The translations under genes and the position numbers were made by a program. A DNA stretch of 64,000 bases from Allorhizobium borbori (GTDB taxonomy: Bacteria; Pseudomonadota; Alphaproteobacteria; Rhizobiales; Rhizobiaceae): the NCBI RefSeq assembly GCF_014196535.1, contig NZ_JACIDU010000003.1:124001-188000 (forward strand). Reading direction: 5' to 3'. Numbering within the stretch: the stretch's first letter is position 1; each line of letters starts with the position of its first letter. Shown here in pieces: positions 1 to 9,598 of this stretch. The notes under the pieces are model-generated. The model was not told the DNA's origin. It saw only the letters and a list, made by a program, of their open reading frames with translations, and searched no databases.

Positions 1-2
1 AT

Positions 3-275
3 CCCTGGATGATGACACCGCGGCAGATCATGCATCGACTGCACATCCATAGGCACCTGAAAGATTACGAGGGCCTTCGGGAGCTGGATATCGCGACGCT
101 CGCCTCGCGTGGCGACGAGAAGACTATTGAAAGTTTCCGATCCGCAATCACCGAGCGTCACGCGCCCGAACGGTCTCACAGTGAGGAAACATCGGCACCC
201 GTACCCGTGTCGGACGCGACGGCCAAGAGGCTCGACGCCCTGCACGGAAACCTTCCCTGGAGAGATCGTAAGTGA
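3..275 (+). CDS. C-terminal part of a probable tail assembly chaperone (open at window edge)
   Basis: This reading frame is open to the left edge and overlaps the tape measure start by four bases (GTGA, 272-275). The first in-frame ATG is at 9. The local sequence W-M-M-T-P-R-Q-I near the edge resembles the W-x-MTPRE signature of short phage tail assembly chaperones, and the place directly before the tape measure is where such chaperones sit. They help package the tape measure during tail tube assembly and are often made as two products by ribosomal frameshift. That this frame is the downstream part of such a pair is inference; the slippery site would be outside the window. If ATG 9 is the true start, the product has 88 residues. 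Confidence 0.5.
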   Translation, partial: PWMMTPRQIMHRLHIHRHLKDYEGLRELDIATLASRGDEKTIESFRSAITERHAPERSHSEETSAPVPVSDATAKRLDALHGNLPWRDRK

Positions 276-3200
276 CCCAGCCCATCATCAACGCGAAGAT
301 CAGATTCCAGGGTCTCGACGAGATCAAGGCTTCGTTCGCGTCGATATCGGCAGACTTCGAACGCGCCGCCGACCGCATGAGCGATGCGGGCAAGAAGGTC
401 GGCGACGGGCTGTCCAAGTCTGTCGGCGTCGCCAACACCACGCTGCGCACGACCGGCACGGTCGGGGTCCGCAGCTTCGGCCTGATGAAGAACGCCGTCG
501 GCGGCCTAACGACGATCATCAAGACGTCATCGAGCATGGTCACCGAACTCGGAAAGGCCGCCGTCAACGCTTCCGGCAAGATCGCTACCCTCGGCGTCGG
601 CGCTGTGGCTGCCGTCAACGGGTTCGGTATCAAGGTCGGGTCCTCGATTTCGGAAATGGGCAAACTCGCCCGCGCGGCTGGCGTCTCCACCGAGACGTTC
701 TCGCGGCTAGCTTCCGCGACCCGTCTGGCTGGCGGCTCCGTCACGGACATCACCACAGGTCTCCAGTCTCTATCCGACCGCATCATCGACGCCTCCAAGG
801 GCGGCGCGTCCGAGGCCTATTTCAAACAGATCGGCGTCAGCGTCCGCGACCTCAACGGGGAGATCAAGTCGACCGACCAGATTCTCGACGAAGTCGCCGA
901 CGGCCTCAAGGCAATCCCCAAGGACAACCTCCGCGCCAGCGCCGCCGTCGACCTGTTCGGGACGAGCGCCACGAAGCTCCTGCCGATCCTCGAGGACGGC
1001 GCGGAGGGTCTGCGCAAGTATTCCGCACAGGCTGACCAGTACGGCACCACGGTCACGGAAGCCCAGTCGAAGCAGGCGTCCGATCTCATCGCGAAATCCC
1101 GGAAGGTCCGCGAAGCCCTGATCGGCATCTCGTACAAGGTCGGCGACGCCCTGTTGCCCCAGCTCACGAAGAATTCCGAGAAGACAGCCGCCTTCCTCGC
1201 CAAGAGCGGCGACCGGATCGCGAAGATCGTCGGGGACGCCGCCGCCAACATCACCAGCCTGTCCGCCGATATCGCTCGCGCGTTCATGGGCGACATCGGA
1301 AAGATCGAGCGCGGATGGGTCCGCAAGCTCGTCCCGGCACTCAGCACGGTCAAGGATGTCCTTGCCGACGTTCTCGACATCATCGGCGGTAAGACAGCCA
1401 CCAGAGCGACCTGGCTTAACGACGTCTGGAAGGCGCTGAACTCTGCGTCGGCTGCGGCGTGGTCGCTAGCCCAGGCAATCGTCGCGGCGGCCGGCTACGG
1501 AGAATCACAGTTTCCGACCCTTGCCGAGATCGCGGCGACCGTTGCCGTTGCCTTCGACAACCTGCGACAGGGCATGTCCGGGGAAAAGGGCGAATACTCG
1601 ATGCCGTGGGCGGGCAAGATCGGCGAGACGATCCGCAGCCTCGGCATCGCCGTCGGTGCGGTCGCGGGCGTCATCGTCAACTACCGTGACGAGATCGCGA
1701 CTGCCGTCGCCTTTATCGCCTCGGCGTTTTCCGACCTCGTAGTGGCGGTTGCCACGCTCCTGAACGGTGACCAGATTGCAAAAGAAAATCCCTTCGCGTT
1801 CCTCGGCCCGATCGCCGACTGGGTCAAACAGCACCGCGATACCATCGTCAACCTGTTCAAGAACCTGCCGAACGATATCGTCGTCGCGGTCACCACCGTG
1901 AAGGACATCTTCGTCACGTTCTACAAGGGCCTTGACGCCGTCGCGAAGGCGCTTGGACTGGACAGTGGCGTCCAGCTCGGTCTCGTGTTTCTCATCCTGC
2001 ACCTGACGAAAGCGACCGCGATCTTTCAGACGATCGCGACGGCGATCTCCACGACGCTCTTTATCGTCAATGGTTTTGCGGGTGTTTTGAGGTCGGTCGG
2101 CCAGTTGATCTTCAGCGCGATCATCCCGGCGCTGACATGGCTGACGACGCTGTTCGTCGGAGCCACCGCGCCGATGTGGGTGATGATCGGCGCTGCAACC
2201 GCTATCGCCGTCGCGATCGCTGGTATCGGATATGTCGTCTACCAATTTCGGGATGAGGTTTGGGCCGTTCTGAAGTGGGTTTTTGGAACGCTCTGGTCCG
2301 CCATGAAGGGCATCGTCCAGACGATCCTGCACCCCGTCGAAACCTTTAAAAGCGCCATCCGCTCGATCGCCGAGTGGTTCGGGCTTATCGATCCCGTAGA
2401 AATCTCCAAGCCGTTCGAAGAAGCGGGCGACCGTATTCTCGATGCGTCCGGCAAGACCGTCGAGCGGGTCGAGAAAGACCACGCCGCCATGGAAAAGGCG
2501 GCCGCCGACAGCCGCCAGGAAATGGAGAAGGCATTCGGCACGATAAAGGACAAGGGCTCGGAAGCCTTCGGCGGCGTCACGGAGAACGTAAAGGAACTGA
2601 AGGCCGAGATCAGCACGGCGGCAACTGAGAGCACGAGCAAGTGGGACGCCATGTTCGCCTCGGGCAAGGACGCCGCAAGCGGTGCGACCGCTTCCATGGG
2701 CGACCAGTTGCGCAAGCTGCAGCAGCAGTACGGTCTGACTGGCGAGCAAATGAAGACCTCGGCCATGGACACGACGTCCAAGGTCTCCGAGCAGCTCGCC
2801 GATCTCCGGAAAGAATACGGACTGACCAGCGAGCAGATGGGCGCAGCCATCTCCGACACCGTCGGAGTTATGGACGAGAAGCAGATCGCCGCGATCAAGG
2901 CGGCGCAGGATCGCATGTCGTCCCTCGACGTCTCTCTGCCCGATCTGAGCATGCCGACGTCTCTCGGCACAGCTGGCCTCGACGCCGCGAAGAAGAAGCT
3001 GGACGAACTTGTGAAGTCCGGGGCAAAGCTCCCCGAGGGCCTTGGCGGCACGCTCAAGACCTCGTTCGGCGACGTCAAGGACGCCACGGCCGACGCGGTC
3101 GACAGCGCGAAGGAAGCCATGGCCGAAATGCCAGACACCTTTGCGGACTTCGGCGACCGCGCTAGGGACGCCCTTACCGACGGCATGGAAAAGGCCGGCA

Positions 3201-3970
3201 CGGCGGCGGACTACGTGGAAACACAGACCGCCAAGGCGGTAGCGTCCATGAAGACCATGTGGGACTCGAGCGACGAGTATCAAGCTGCGGCTTTCGAGAA
3301 GACCAAGTCCACCTGGAGCCGGATGACCGATTTCTTCCGAGAGCAGGTCGATGCTACCCGCATCGTCTTCCATGGCCTGTGGCGCTCGTTCGACCTCGCG
3401 CCAGCCCTGGCGTATTCCGACGTCACCGACAGTTTCGAGGGACTGTTTCCGTATTTCGACGACCTGGCGACCCAGATCGGCGACCGCTTCCGAGCGTTAT
3501 GGAGAGCGATCACGGCGGAGGCTTCCGATGCTGTCGGACGCATTTCCGAGACCATTCCATCGTTTGGTACTCAAGGTTCGATAGGTTCCGCAGACAAGTC
3601 TCCGCGCCTTGCAACAGGCGGGATCATCCGTGGCCCCGGCGGCCCCGTCGGCGACAAGATCAGGGCGTGGCTCTCGTCTGGCGAAGGTGTCGTCAACGCC
3701 CGTGCCGTCACGCACTACGGCGAGAACTTCATCCACGGTCTTAACAACCTCATGATCCCCAGAACCCATTTCGCCACCGGCGGCATCGCGGGTCAGATGG
3801 TTCCGGCATCATCAGGCATGGAAAACATGGGGTCTTGGAATCTCGCCCTTGGCGGCCAGCGCATCGGCCAGGTCTTCGCCGAGCGCGACGCCGTGCGCGC
3901 CGTCAACCGCGCCATGAACAGGTCGGCGGCCGCATCGCGAGGACCGGCCGCACGCTGGAAGAGGAGCTGA
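272..3970 (+). CDS. Phage tail tape measure protein
   Basis: A 1232-residue protein starting at GTG 272, overlapping the stop of the preceding small gene. Tape measures set tail length and are ejected during DNA entry. Supporting features are the length, long Ala/Lys/Asp/Glu-rich helical stretches (roughly residues 720-1080), hydrophobic segments around 450-490 and 565-660, and a C-terminal Gly-rich motif (ATGGIIRGPGGPVGD, about residue 1115) followed by LSSGEGVVNARAV, which recurs in the C termini of siphovirus tape measures. Residues about 820-870 contain two similar units (QYGLTGEQM and EYGLTSEQM), a short internal repeat. Length predicts a long, non-contractile tail; no sheath gene is visible downstream. 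Confidence 0.92.
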   Translation: MTQPIINAKIRFQGLDEIKASFASISADFERAADRMSDAGKKVGDGLSKSVGVANTTLRTTGTVGVRSFGLMKNAVGGLTTIIKTSSSMVTELGKAAVNASGKIATLGVGAVAAVNGFGIKVGSSISEMGKLARAAGVSTETFSRLASATRLAGGSVTDITTGLQSLSDRIIDASKGGASEAYFKQIGVSVRDLNGEIKSTDQILDEVADGLKAIPKDNLRASAAVDLFGTSATKLLPILEDGAEGLRKYSAQADQYGTTVTEAQSKQASDLIAKSRKVREALIGISYKVGDALLPQLTKNSEKTAAFLAKSGDRIAKIVGDAAANITSLSADIARAFMGDIGKIERGWVRKLVPALSTVKDVLADVLDIIGGKTATRATWLNDVWKALNSASAAAWSLAQAIVAAAGYGESQFPTLAEIAATVAVAFDNLRQGMSGEKGEYSMPWAGKIGETIRSLGIAVGAVAGVIVNYRDEIATAVAFIASAFSDLVVAVATLLNGDQIAKENPFAFLGPIADWVKQHRDTIVNLFKNLPNDIVVAVTTVKDIFVTFYKGLDAVAKALGLDSGVQLGLVFLILHLTKATAIFQTIATAISTTLFIVNGFAGVLRSVGQLIFSAIIPALTWLTTLFVGATAPMWVMIGAATAIAVAIAGIGYVVYQFRDEVWAVLKWVFGTLWSAMKGIVQTILHPVETFKSAIRSIAEWFGLIDPVEISKPFEEAGDRILDASGKTVERVEKDHAAMEKAAADSRQEMEKAFGTIKDKGSEAFGGVTENVKELKAEISTAATESTSKWDAMFASGKDAASGATASMGDQLRKLQQQYGLTGEQMKTSAMDTTSKVSEQLADLRKEYGLTSEQMGAAISDTVGVMDEKQIAAIKAAQDRMSSLDVSLPDLSMPTSLGTAGLDAAKKKLDELVKSGAKLPEGLGGTLKTSFGDVKDATADAVDSAKEAMAEMPDTFADFGDRARDALTDGMEKAGTAADYVETQTAKAVASMKTMWDSSDEYQAAAFEKTKSTWSRMTDFFREQVDATRIVFHGLWRSFDLAPALAYSDVTDSFEGLFPYFDDLATQIGDRFRALWRAITAEASDAVGRISETIPSFGTQGSIGSADKSPRLATGGIIRGPGGPVGDKIRAWLSSGEGVVNARAVTHYGENFIHGLNNLMIPRTHFATGGIAGQMVPASSGMENMGSWNLALGGQRIGQVFAERDAVRAVNRAMNRSAAASRGPAARWKRS

Positions 3971-3971
3971 C

Positions 3972-4457
3972 ATGTATTACGGCGAAACCCATCTCGACTT
4001 TCTCGAACTTGGAATCGTTCCGCAGTCGTCGAGAAATCTCGGACAGACGATCACCCCAGACACGCCTGTAGCTCAGCGCCGTCTCGCGAACGGGGACCTG
4101 AAGGATCGAAGCCGTCCGAGTCTCAGGAAGTACCGTTCAACGATCACCTTCGGGGACACGTATCCACCTGCGTTCGACGGGCTTTGGTCAGGAGCCATTC
4201 TGACTACGCATAACGCCGCCGAACTGTCCGGCGATGCGGGGAAGCCGTTCTCCAGACCGCACGTCCCCGGGTCCGTGATCTGGCGTGACGCGAATGGTGA
4301 CATCGTGCCTTCCGGCGCAGATGAGGCCGTCGCTCCCCAGGGGGCCACGAATTACACCTACCGGCCGATCATCGTTTGGATGGTCGGAGAGTGGGATATC
4401 GATCACGATGAATGGGGAGCTATGGTTTCGGCCACCCTGAACTTGCGCGAGGTCTGA
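3972..4457 (+). CDS. Distal tail protein, unknown family
   Basis: A 161-residue acidic protein whose ATG follows the tape measure stop by one base, so translation is probably coupled. I recognise no named domain. The sequence has many aromatic, Asp and Gly residues in alternating short strands (for example TITFGDTYPP) and no signal peptide or membrane segment, which suits a beta-rich structural protein. The position right after the tape measure is where distal tail or hub-adjacent proteins are found in siphoviruses. The role is inferred from place only. Confidence 0.6.
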   Translation: MYYGETHLDFLELGIVPQSSRNLGQTITPDTPVAQRRLANGDLKDRSRPSLRKYRSTITFGDTYPPAFDGLWSGAILTTHNAAELSGDAGKPFSRPHVPGSVIWRDANGDIVPSGADEAVAPQGATNYTYRPIIVWMVGEWDIDHDEWGAMVSATLNLREV

Positions 4458-4458
4458 T

Positions 4459-6393
4459 ATGGCCTGGGGCGATCCGTATATTGCAATGGTCGATGAGGAC
4501 GAGGTCTTCGACCCAGCCGTCCACTGCCGCTTCGATCTGGAGGTGGAGCGCATCGAATTCGGGCCGAGTTCTGAGGACGAGTTCGCGACCTTCCAGATCG
4601 ACGTGCGCCCGCCCGAAGGCGGCCTCGCCAATCCCGGCAAGAAGCAGTGGGCGTTCTTTTCGTATCTCCATCGGAACGGCAACGTCTACTTCCTGGCTAA
4701 GGGCAAGGTCGACGCGTTTCCTCTTGGCGGCGATCCTGAGAGCGCCACGCTGCTGTTCAAGTGCGCGCCCGGAGACTGGGAAGCCGCCCAGCTCGTCGTC
4801 CTGCAGGCCACCAAGAACGAGGGTCATTATGACGACGTCCTGATCGCGTCCGACAAGCGTGACGACCCCGTCGAACTGCTCGACGGCCAGAGTCGCGTCA
4901 TAGCCTTCCATCCCGCGACCCATGCCGTCGGTCTGCACGATATCTTTGGCGTCGGCCTCGATGTCATCGATTTCGGCCTCGAATGGTACGACGACAGCCT
5001 TTCCGCCGAGGTGACGGCTCCCGCTCTCGAAGAGGTCGAGGTCAACGTCACGGCCACCTGGAAGCAGATGCTGTCCGGGATCGTCTTCGCGACCAACGCT
5101 GTCGAGGAGGCTTTCGAAGACGTCGTCGCCACCTTGACACCCGACGATTTTGAAAACCGCTGGCCCCGCGTCGGAGACGGACTGGCGAACGCGAACGGCT
5201 ATTCGGTGCGCTCGTCGTCGCTCGTGCGGACATACCCCGCAGGCCAGCCCGAGAAAGCCGGACCTTTTCAGGGCTCGTCCGACAACTACCAGTACATCAC
5301 CGACTCGAACCTCACGGCCAAGGAAGCGCGGCCCGTCGAGCTTCCCATCGTCTATTACGACCCCGACATCAGCCTCTCCTGGTCGGCCGAGCAGACCCGC
5401 ACCGAGCGTATTAAAATTGTCCTCCGCTCGGGCGCTCAGGACACGTCCCTTGGCAAGGGCGGCAGGCAGGTTATAGACCTCGACTGTCAGGATGTCACGA
5501 TCGACGACGTCACTCCGGCATGGAAGTCGTCCACTTATTATTCCGTCGGAGCGGTGGTCCGTCAGGGCAGCGCGAACTGGCGTCGTGTTTCCGCTGGCAT
5601 GTCGGCCGCGACTTGGGGGCTTGATTTCAAGCGGGTCGATACGACGTCCTTCCCACCGGTCCTCGTCCAGAACTGGGAAAAGCAGGAACTCGACGCGTCC
5701 CCGCTCGGCGGCGTCCACCTCGACAGATATCTGACCACCGTACGCGGCCACAGGACGCTGCTCGCCGCAGCCATGCGGGGCCGCGCCGTCCTCGCCGACA
5801 GCATGCGCGCCGTCGAGATAACGGTCGAGGTGCCGCTCGACGACGCCATCGAGAAAGGTTTGTGGATCGGCAAGGTCGCGCGCTTCACGATCCCAAGGAG
5901 TCGGTTGGCGATCGAAGGCGACTTCCTCGAGGGCAAAGTCACCGCCTACCGCATGACGATATCGGCTGACGACGACGACCATATCTGCTCGATCACCATC
6001 AAATGCGCCCTCGGATCGGGCAAGGCAACGCCTGCGCCGGCCGGCACGGTTTCGACGTCACTGACGGGTGACGACTGGGATGTCGTCGCGCTGCCGTCCG
6101 TGTCAGCGCTCGAACCGTCGCCTATGAACGCCGGCGGCGTCATCCGCGCCAATGTCGAGAACGCCGTCGCCGATCAGATCGCCTACATCGAGGAACGCGA
6201 TTATGACCCCGCCGCAGGTCGCACCGACGACAACGCCACCGATCCGAGCAAGCTGATATCCGACGTACCGACAAACTTGTCTTTCGACCTTGTCCCACTC
6301 GCGTCCGACGATAAACTCTTGCTGGAAGCGGAAATCATTTCTGCGATCCCGTTCGAGGGACCACGGCAGATCGATCTCGGAGGTGCAGCATGA
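4459..6393 (+). CDS. Large distal tail or tail-tip protein
   Basis: A 644-residue protein beginning one base after the previous stop and ending with a four-base overlap (ATGA) with the next gene. The N terminus (about residues 1-110) is beta-rich and tells of an ordered strand pattern (FATFQIDVRPP, FFSYLHRNG). Residues 350-400 are rich in Trp, Tyr and Ser, as in receptor- or hub-type phage proteins. I cannot assign it to a family with confidence; a baseplate hub or tail-tip protein is the best guess from size and gene order. No catalytic motif is evident. Confidence 0.6.
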   Translation: MAWGDPYIAMVDEDEVFDPAVHCRFDLEVERIEFGPSSEDEFATFQIDVRPPEGGLANPGKKQWAFFSYLHRNGNVYFLAKGKVDAFPLGGDPESATLLFKCAPGDWEAAQLVVLQATKNEGHYDDVLIASDKRDDPVELLDGQSRVIAFHPATHAVGLHDIFGVGLDVIDFGLEWYDDSLSAEVTAPALEEVEVNVTATWKQMLSGIVFATNAVEEAFEDVVATLTPDDFENRWPRVGDGLANANGYSVRSSSLVRTYPAGQPEKAGPFQGSSDNYQYITDSNLTAKEARPVELPIVYYDPDISLSWSAEQTRTERIKIVLRSGAQDTSLGKGGRQVIDLDCQDVTIDDVTPAWKSSTYYSVGAVVRQGSANWRRVSAGMSAATWGLDFKRVDTTSFPPVLVQNWEKQELDASPLGGVHLDRYLTTVRGHRTLLAAAMRGRAVLADSMRAVEITVEVPLDDAIEKGLWIGKVARFTIPRSRLAIEGDFLEGKVTAYRMTISADDDDHICSITIKCALGSGKATPAPAGTVSTSLTGDDWDVVALPSVSALEPSPMNAGGVIRANVENAVADQIAYIEERDYDPAAGRTDDNATDPSKLISDVPTNLSFDLVPLASDDKLLLEAEIISAIPFEGPRQIDLGGAA

Positions 6394-6995
6394 CCGACCT
6401 GACCACAGGCATCCGCCGTGCGGCGACGCCCGAGCGTTCCCCAGGACCGAACGTCACGTCGACAGCAGGCGTCAACGCTGGCGATCCGACCCTTCAGTCT
6501 CAGCCACCGATCCGCACCGTCGGTGCCACGGCTCCCGCGTTCCCGAAAGCCGAGGGCGCACATAAGAGCAACGGATGGCACGAGCTGACCGATGTCGAGA
6601 TCAGGGCGTATACGGAGACCATGGTCGTGCTCAACGTTCCCGACGGTGGTTCCGTTGCCCTCGATCCGACACGCTGCCAGATATGGCGCGTCTCCGTTGC
6701 AGGGCAGACTACGATCATTTTGCCTATGCCGGAATTCCCCACGGCGGCCACCCCACGGCAGGATGCGCCCGAACGCATGCGGACGTGGTCCTGCGTCCTC
6801 ATGCTGTCGGTACCTTCAGGCGGATCGATCCCGTCGTTTCAGGGCGTCAGCTGGTCGGAGAAGGCCACCATACCCGACACGCTGAACCCCGACGGATCGC
6901 AGCCAGTGAACTATGGTGGGCTGTATGTCTTCACGTTCCTATTCGATCCCGTGTCGAACGTGGTCCTCGGCTTCGAGGGAGGCATGCGCTTCTGA
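6390..6995 (+). CDS. Putative tail protein, unknown
   Basis: A 201-residue protein that overlaps both neighbours (ATGA at 6390-6393; TGATG around 6993-6997), so it is translated within the same tail operon. The first 65 residues are Pro/Thr/Ala-rich and probably disordered; the rest alternates hydrophobic strands and turns (WRVSVAGQTTIILPMPEF, GLYVFTFLFDP) as in beta-sandwich structural proteins. No known domain is recognised. Context suggests a tail-tip accessory or fibre-attachment protein. Confidence 0.55.
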   Translation: MTDLTTGIRRAATPERSPGPNVTSTAGVNAGDPTLQSQPPIRTVGATAPAFPKAEGAHKSNGWHELTDVEIRAYTETMVVLNVPDGGSVALDPTRCQIWRVSVAGQTTIILPMPEFPTAATPRQDAPERMRTWSCVLMLSVPSGGSIPSFQGVSWSEKATIPDTLNPDGSQPVNYGGLYVFTFLFDPVSNVVLGFEGGMRF

Positions 6996-8452
6996 TGCTG
7001 ACCCGTCGCGTCCTCGCCCGCATCCGGAAAAAATACGAGACCTCGGTGTCCCTGTCGCAGTGGTACGCCAAGGTGAAGGGTATCGGCCTGCGCGTCGTCC
7101 CCGACGCCGAGGGATATCTGACCTTCCCCAACGACTATTCAGTGACGGAATCGAACGGTGGATATCTCGGTTTCGTCGGCGACGGTATCGTAGCGGGATC
7201 GCGCGGAGGCTTCTCCAGCTTCGCGCAGAAATGGTTCACACCACCGTATGACCCTCTGGCTCCCGACGTCAGCGCCCAGAACCGCGCGAGCGGCTCCAAT
7301 CCGGTGCAGATGCTTCGCGACGTCCTGCTGTCCTTCGGCGGCCGCATCGGGGATCAGGGTGCCGTTCGTGTGACGCTCTACGATAGCGCCTTCGGCACCA
7401 ACATTTTCGTGCGCCCCGAGTATTCCCACGCCGTCGGCGGCGTCGAGCCGCAATCCCCTGACGGAACCTTCTGCGCCATGTTCCGAGAGGACTGGGCTTC
7501 AGGCGTCGTTCTCGACCGGTCAGGCGTCGATGCGTTTCCGGACGCCGACTATGGAAACAAGGTCGTCAGTGGGTCGTTCGTCGTCCCGTACTACGACACG
7601 CAGGTCGCCGAGGCCTCAGATTGCTATATGACCATTGCGTCGTCCGACCGCGCCATCGGGTATCACACGCTGCCTGACGATCCACGTCTGCGCCCCTTCA
7701 TCCCCGCAGGCGCTGAAAGCCTTCCTGTTCTTTTCAGCCGTCGTCAGGTGATAGGTTCGACCTTCGCCCGCGCCAAGAATGCCACGTATTTCATCGCCAC
7801 GATCCGCTACGACGAGGCCCGTAAGGCACCCGACAATGCCGCCGTGAACGGTTTCAGGAACGCCCAGGCTTCCTACTCTTGGGGTTCCGTCAGCGCCCTG
7901 TGCAAGCTGTCTCCCGGGAATGTCGTGACCGTGGAGAACATCCTCTATCGGCATGCCTTCTACCATGCCCCCGGCCGCTATGCCTTTACGACGTCGGATG
8001 GCATGGAGCGCATGCATGTGAACAGCCGCCCGGATGGCGCGACCGAGGCCGACTTCCCGCCGCGACCCAGGATGCCGCATCCGCAGAACATCCACTCATC
8101 GGAAAACGTCTGGGACACCTCGCTCGAGCCGAGCAACGGCGCGCGTCTTCTCAAGATGGCTGACTACATGTTCGTCCACTCATCGGGACGTCCCATCAAC
8201 CAGGTCCTCCGTGTTCGTCTCGGTCTCGACAACCAGACCGCCTTGACGTTCGTGACGCTGCCCGAGAACTGGGAGACGTGGACAGCTTTCGAAAACCACG
8301 GCGTCCTGCTGCTCGTTGAAGGCGACAACGCGACCATCCACCAGTCGATCGACGCAGCCGAGACATTCCGCACCTGGGTGGCCCCGAGCGCGTCGCTTTA
8401 CCATGAGCGGGCGGCATGGTCTCCACGTGCGCCTGAGGTCATTCCCGTGTGA
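6995..8452 (+). CDS. Putative tail structural protein (485 aa)
   Basis: The frame is open further upstream, but that part overlaps the preceding tail gene. The start chosen is ATG 6995, which overlaps the previous stop (TGATG) and gives the N terminus MLTRRVLARIRKKYE. The protein is rich in Tyr, Phe, Gly and Asp with no membrane segment or signal peptide, and several His/Asp-containing strands (YRHAFYHAPGRYAF). No family is recognised. A tail-tip or receptor-binding role is inferred from its place after the hub-like gene and before the small genes that precede lysis. Confidence 0.6.
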   Translation: MLTRRVLARIRKKYETSVSLSQWYAKVKGIGLRVVPDAEGYLTFPNDYSVTESNGGYLGFVGDGIVAGSRGGFSSFAQKWFTPPYDPLAPDVSAQNRASGSNPVQMLRDVLLSFGGRIGDQGAVRVTLYDSAFGTNIFVRPEYSHAVGGVEPQSPDGTFCAMFREDWASGVVLDRSGVDAFPDADYGNKVVSGSFVVPYYDTQVAEASDCYMTIASSDRAIGYHTLPDDPRLRPFIPAGAESLPVLFSRRQVIGSTFARAKNATYFIATIRYDEARKAPDNAAVNGFRNAQASYSWGSVSALCKLSPGNVVTVENILYRHAFYHAPGRYAFTTSDGMERMHVNSRPDGATEADFPPRPRMPHPQNIHSSENVWDTSLEPSNGARLLKMADYMFVHSSGRPINQVLRVRLGLDNQTALTFVTLPENWETWTAFENHGVLLLVEGDNATIHQSIDAAETFRTWVAPSASLYHERAAWSPRAPEVIPV

Positions 8453-9204
8453 CCATTCGGCTTGTTCCATTTCCGCCGGCGGCCAATCATTGGTCCATCG
8501 GCGATGGAAATGACATGACTGAGGCTCGCAAGAAATATTCCCGTACATCCAAGGGCGACGGATCGGTAAAGGACAATGCCAGGAGCATGTCGCCGATCGA
8601 GGAGAACATCCAGATCGGCCTCGCGGAGGCGCTGTCGAGGACCGTGTTCCTGAGGGACATGACCATCGTGGATATCCAGAAGATCATGCCGCATTGGCGA
8701 ACGGGACACCTTGCCAGCCTGCGGGCCATGAAGATGGACGAGTTCGGCACCTGGAAGCTGTCCTATGCCGCCGAAAAACTCGGCGTGACGCCCATCTGCC
8801 ACTTCGTCCCGGCCATGGCGCGCTCGGGATACGACGGCGACTTCGCCGAACTATTCAACATCCTGCATGCCGCGGGAGAAGCCTGCGGAAAGGCTCTCCC
8901 CGAAATCGGCCAGAGGACTTATCCCTTGGCGTGGGTGGCCTGTGAATCGGCCAGACTGTCATGCCACCTCGCGATCGAGGGCATTCGCCGCAATCGACAT
9001 TTCGCCGATCGGGAGGCCGAGGATTTCACCCTACAGCTCGTGTCCGCCTCCAGGCTCCTCAATCGCATCACCCATAAGACCACAAGGATCAGGTTGGCAA
9101 TATCCAAGCTCGAGGCAGCATGCGACGCGCTCGACGAGTTTTCCGAGGGCCAAATCAACCAGGCCAAACCCCACATTTCCGACGAGCCTCACGCTGCCGC
9201 TTGA
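8449..9204 (+). CDS. Hypothetical phage protein, helical
   Basis: A 251-residue frame that can start at GTG 8449, overlapping the previous stop, or at ATG 8515, which would remove 22 residues and leave MTEARKKYSRTSKGD. Neither start has a convincing ribosome binding site; overlap with the upstream gene favours coupled initiation. The body is mostly helical (about residues 60-230) with a conserved-looking aromatic patch (LAWVACESARLSCH). No signal peptide, membrane segment or known domain is recognised. Confidence 0.55.
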   Translation: MTIRLVPFPPAANHWSIGDGNDMTEARKKYSRTSKGDGSVKDNARSMSPIEENIQIGLAEALSRTVFLRDMTIVDIQKIMPHWRTGHLASLRAMKMDEFGTWKLSYAAEKLGVTPICHFVPAMARSGYDGDFAELFNILHAAGEACGKALPEIGQRTYPLAWVACESARLSCHLAIEGIRRNRHFADREAEDFTLQLVSASRLLNRITHKTTRIRLAISKLEAACDALDEFSEGQINQAKPHISDEPHAAA

Positions 9205-9237
9205 TGATCTTCTCTGGAGAAACAAGACCTCCAGAAT

Positions 9238-9516
9238 GTGGACACCGCAATGGCAGACCCCATCACCATCGACCACTTCATGAAGATCGTCGAAGGTCAG
9301 GCGAAAATCGCCGAGAAACTCGACAATTTCATCGACGCCCAAAAATCGATGAAGAGCGAGATCGACGCAATTAAGGCCGACGTCGCCGCGATCAAGCAAG
9401 CGAACAGCAGCTATAAAGCTTACGTCCAGGGCGCGCTCGGCTTGTTCACCATCATCTGGACCGGGCTAACGCTTTTTGTCATCCCGATTATCCATAAAAA
9501 ACTTGGCCTCGGCTGA
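9238..9516 (+). CDS. Small coiled-coil membrane protein, XhlA-like
   Basis: A 92-residue protein, starting at GTG 9238 or ATG 9250. The first 55 residues form an amphipathic coil (IVEGQAKIAEKLDNF, AIKADVAAIKQ) and residues about 62-83 form one hydrophobic membrane span, followed by a short Lys-containing tail. This layout (coiled coil then C-terminal transmembrane helix, about 90 residues) matches XhlA-type holin-associated proteins. It lies about 2.3 kb before the endolysin, so a lysis role is plausible but not proven; an unrelated tail-assembly membrane protein is possible. Confidence 0.55.
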   Translation: MDTAMADPITIDHFMKIVEGQAKIAEKLDNFIDAQKSMKSEIDAIKADVAAIKQANSSYKAYVQGALGLFTIIWTGLTLFVIPIIHKKLGLG

Positions 9517-9574
9517 TGCTCAGGATTCCTCCGCCGGCGGAATTTGCTTTCTCGATATTGCCAACAAAACGTCT

Positions 9575-9591
9575 TCCTCAGCCTGAGGAGG
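9575..9591 (+). promoter_or_regulatory. Palindrome overlapping the ribosome binding site of the 9599 gene
   Basis: TCCTCAG, one base, then CTGAGGA form a perfect inverted repeat (9575-9589). Its right arm includes most of the Shine-Dalgarno sequence GAGGAGG (9585-9591), eight bases from ATG 9599. In RNA the site could be masked by the hairpin. The tight centre means the last pair would open to make a loop, so stability is modest. Confidence 0.5.
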
Positions 9592-9598
9592 CCGATAA

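Noticed and set aside
2740-2840. Direct repeat in the tape measure as a CRISPR-like or tandem repeat array
   Set aside because: Only two imperfect units are present, encoding similar protein motifs; this is normal in tape measure proteins.
1505-3373. 622-codon minus-strand frame across the tape measure gene
   Set aside because: It is antisense to a well-supported gene. High GC at codon third positions removes stops on the opposite strand; it shows no domain and has no ribosome binding site.
4420-5982. 520-codon minus-strand frame across the 644-aa tail gene
   Set aside because: It is a shadow of the plus gene; residue composition (Arg/Gly/His-rich) is typical of antisense reading.
9526-9542. 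CCGCC/GGCGG palindrome after the coiled-coil gene as a terminator
   Set aside because: It has no loop and no T-run; pairing in RNA would be poor.
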